DNA from: Siphonodentalium dalli
Taxonomy: Eukaryota; Mollusca; Scaphopoda; Gadilida; Siphonodentaliidae
DNA: 64,000 nucleotides
NCBI GenBank assembly: GCA_032622095.1
Contig: CP136061.1
Span: 4,828,505-4,892,504, forward strand
Reading direction: 5' to 3'
Shown here: positions 61,501 through 64,000 of the stretch, one piece after another
Numbering within the stretch: position 1 is the first letter of the stretch
How the letters are laid out: each line of letters opens with the position of its first letter
Program-made: the position numbers and the translations under genes
Notes under the pieces: model-generated
Told to the model about the DNA's origin: nothing
The model's input: the letters and a program-made list of their open reading frames with translations, nothing else
Databases searched by the model: none

Positions 61501-61764
61501 AAAAAATTCGCCCTGGTGGATAAATACTCCTGCTTCGTGTGGACATACACATACGATGCTCGATGTCTGTTTTACGATGAGAAACAAACATATCCCCATA
61601 TCATATACGTGAAATTGACTTTCCCATTTCCTCGGCTTTGTCGATACCCTCGGCTTTGGCGATACCACGTACACGGGGGTGATATTGGACTCCCAAGTGA
61701 GCAATATCAGTTTTTATTGGGACTCCATGACGTCACAATTTAATTATTGCGAAATGAATCGGTG
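58519..61764. mobile_element. 3.2-kb foldback element with about 1.04-kb arms
   Basis: Left arm 58519-59566 and right arm 60723-61764 are reverse complements with indels. They share CCCCCGTGTACGTGGTATCG, a CGCCAAAGCCGAGG-like block, CCACTGTCGGTCCGGAAAGA, TGCCGGACGACACGCTACGG and CGATTCTATG. The 1.16-kb spacer has no gene but carries a G15 run (60235-60249). Open frames that mirror each other in the two arms are shadows of this structure. No transposase. Confidence 0.85.
60235..60249 (+). repeat. G15 homopolymer
   Basis: Fifteen consecutive G in the spacer of the foldback element. Length may be uncertain in assembly. Confidence 0.9.
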
Positions 61765-61980
61765 AAATTGTGATGCGCGCGCAACACTGGTTGATTTAGC
61801 AGATGTTTCACTTCCGCATTGAGTTTTTTTCATTTCTGTGTTTACTGTTCCAAATCATGCTTTCTGATGATCAAATACAGGTTTGTATAGAGAAGTAATT
61901 GCTAGACAAATACCAAAAGTAACCACTAAAGTTTGTTTTCCCCAAAATTTGGATAAACAAACAGATGGATAATAAAAAAG

Positions 61981-62097
61981 TCATTATACAATGTTGTGTA
62001 CAGTATGAGTTGTTCTTGTACTCGTCCAGTTTGTGGTGAAAAGTCATATTGGACTCGTACAAGGAAAACACATACTGTACACAACATTGTATAATAA
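61981..62097. repeat. 117-bp palindrome
   Basis: About 47-bp arms built on ATTATACAATGTTGTGTACA and TTGTACTCGTCCA, with a loop of about 20 bases. Probably a tiny palindromic MITE. Confidence 0.8.
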
Positions 62098-63618
62098 CTT
62101 TATAATATGTATGGGCATGTCACACGGATGGCCTGAAATCGCCTTACCGCCCATGTGATTAACATTCAGAAAATTTGTAGTGCTCAAAGTGCAGAAATTC
62201 CTAAACCTAACCTATATTTTAGTTGACTTTTCTCCACGGGATCTTCTGATATTTACATTGACGAATCGATGAGTTCTTTGGGCCGTCGTGACGGGGGATA
62301 CTGATTGATTGATTGATTGGCAGTTCTATTTGGTATTTATGCAAATGAGTGGAATGTATATGTGTATTCATAACAAGATGTATGATCATATGTAGACGCT
62401 ATAGAAGTGTACAGCCGGGGATGACATGGACTCAGTGGTCGCGGTTGTTGTCTACGGCCGCAGATAGGAAAGTAAATGAGTGTGCATAACATAATTATAT
62501 TCATATGCATGTAGTATGTACGTTATATCCCTGGCTAAAGCAAACATATAAAATGCTATTTCAGGGAAGAGCATTGTTACATGAGAGCAACGAGTTTCCA
62601 GTTGCTTTTGCAAAATCAGTTGGTTTGTGATAATTTGATTTGCGTTAAGTCCGGGAAAAATCGTAGCGCTAATGCATGTAAGTTGCCTTTGCCGCTATTG
62701 TTAATTCATGTAATTTGCCGCTATTGTTAATGCATGTAATTTGCCGCTATTGTTAATGCATGTAATTTGCCGCTATTGTTAATTCATGTAATTTGCGGGG
62801 AAAAATCACGACTGTTCCGGAAAATATGAAGCATGACGAATGTGGAACATTCAATTTTTTAGAAAATATTTGACGATTCACAAAACAGCTTTGACGCGCG
62901 ACCTTAACTGATTTTCCAATGTTCTAGTTGCATAAAACTTCCAGGATCTATTCATGTGTATAATAAACACACGAAGCTGTTGGCTGATTTATTGGAATGG
63001 CTTGAATGATTAGTACACGACTCGGCTCTCTGTAGTTTCGCGCACAGAAGGATGTCGTTATGTACGTCATGATAACTTACATGTTTTGTATAAAACCAAC
63101 TTACAAGTTGTTCAGACATGCAGAGGTTTGTTTATAAAACAACTGACAACACATGCGAGTAAACATTCAGATTGTTTTGAAATATTGCTGAAAAATATCA
63201 TAATAATATTATGTGGACAACCATCTACTGAGTGCAGACTCGCGTAAATTGTGGGTAAAATAAACAATATAATATAACGATTGTATTGTGAATAGAAATG
63301 CATATCTGGCACTTGTTTTAGTTAGGATTTTAGGACGTTGTCGTCGCCACATTACGGCAAGCAATGCATACATAAAATTGATCAGTGGATCATTTGTAAA
63401 CTAATAAACCAAGCTTTTCTAGAAATATTAAAACATAGGGAAGTACATGTGAATAAACAAATCAGAGTAATAACGAATACATATGATGTTGCCAATCTGA
63501 ATCTAAATGCTGTCATTTGCTATGTGATCTGTATATTGAGGGGAAGTCATTTTCACACTTCAAATGGACAAAATATGATGGACGTTTGACACTCTTTATA
63601 TCCGATGAAGATATATAT
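62098..63618. other. No gene recognised
   Basis: Contains the 26-bp array at 62674-62798, and GATTGATTGATTGATTGG near 62303-62320. No convincing coding region. Confidence 0.5.
62674..62798 (+). repeat. 26-bp tandem repeat
   Basis: About 4.5 copies of ATGTAATTTGCCGCTATTGT plus TAATGC or TAATTC. Confidence 0.9.
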
Positions 63619-63736
63619 AATACACCCATAGTAGCCGAGAATACCAATTTTTCACCACGAGCCTTTTGGCGAGTGGTCAAAACCACAATACCACGAGTGG
63701 TGAACATTTTGTACTCTCGGCTACTATGGATGTATT
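63619..63736. mobile_element. 118-bp palindromic MITE
   Basis: Ends AATACACCCATAGTAGCCGA and the reverse complement of TCGGCTACTATGGATGTATT. Inner arms carry TTCACCACGAG-like motifs. Confidence 0.75.
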
Positions 63737-64000
63737 TTATTTATGCCATAATTATCATTTTTTATTTGTGCCGCGAATTCAACTACTCCGTTGTTTACTC
63801 TTGATGTGTATATATCCTCACCGGGAGACACAAACACGACGCTACAAGGAAATGGGCGTCAGGCGTAGTGATGCATACATTTACGTCATGACGTCAGTCT
63901 GTTTCTGAGCCACCAGTCACTTGGTACAACAATTCATGTTTACTAGTTCATATAACACTAACAAGCTACAATTGATGCAATTCCGGCAATGTTCCCCATA
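63737..64000. other. No gene recognised at right edge
   Basis: Short frames only. Confidence 0.5.

Overview
The window looks like AT-rich genomic DNA from an invertebrate animal. It has GT-AG introns and animal-type transposable elements (a THAP transposase with a YqaJ nuclease, a jockey/CR1-like LINE, a tRNA-derived SINE, foldback elements), and it is crowded with inverted repeats and minisatellites. A lophotrochozoan such as a mollusc is my best guess, but this is inference and not proven by the sequence.

Layout. 1-628 (minus): the start of an open, unidentified protein gene that runs off the left edge. 1305-14388: an inverted-repeat pair of about 0.67 kb enclosing about 12 kb of nested material. 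That material is a 7-kb foldback element with 2.15-kb arms (3356-10325, itself hit by a SINE and by a 1.77-kb tandem-repeat insertion), a decayed cysteine-protease/zinc-finger coding remnant of a mobile element (10371-12045, minus), and a 1.16-kb foldback element (12046-13205). 15302-21416: a 6.1-kb foldback element with a 42-bp minisatellite core in opposite orientations, with a solo LTR in its right arm. About 21.46-25.18 kb: a decayed non-LTR retrotransposon (minus). 25.97-28.07 kb: tandem repeats of several periods. 29.3-29.9 kb: an L1-like ORF1 remnant.

30236-53854 (minus) is the main host gene. Eight exons with matching splice phases encode a receptor-type protein tyrosine phosphatase domain that has lost its key catalytic residues, followed by a tyrosine-rich repeated tail. 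Its upstream exons were not securely found. Inside its introns lie several minisatellites, a palindromic MITE, a 3.7-kb ISL2EU-type DNA transposon (41229-44965; apparently intact THAP-DDE transposase, broken YqaJ nuclease) and a second 42-bp-core foldback element (45651-50328). A 67-bp satellite lies at 51.4-52.8 kb.

Beyond 53.9 kb come a 59-bp repeat, a 2-kb 21-bp satellite that is open in frames on both strands, a 3.2-kb foldback element (58519-61764) and small palindromic elements. Most long open frames outside the listed genes are by-products of tandem repeats whose period is a multiple of three.

The most distinctive items are the predicted pseudophosphatase with its tyrosine-motif tail, and the family of foldback elements that carry a 42-bp minisatellite as their core. 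No prokaryotic operon, CRISPR array or phage was seen.
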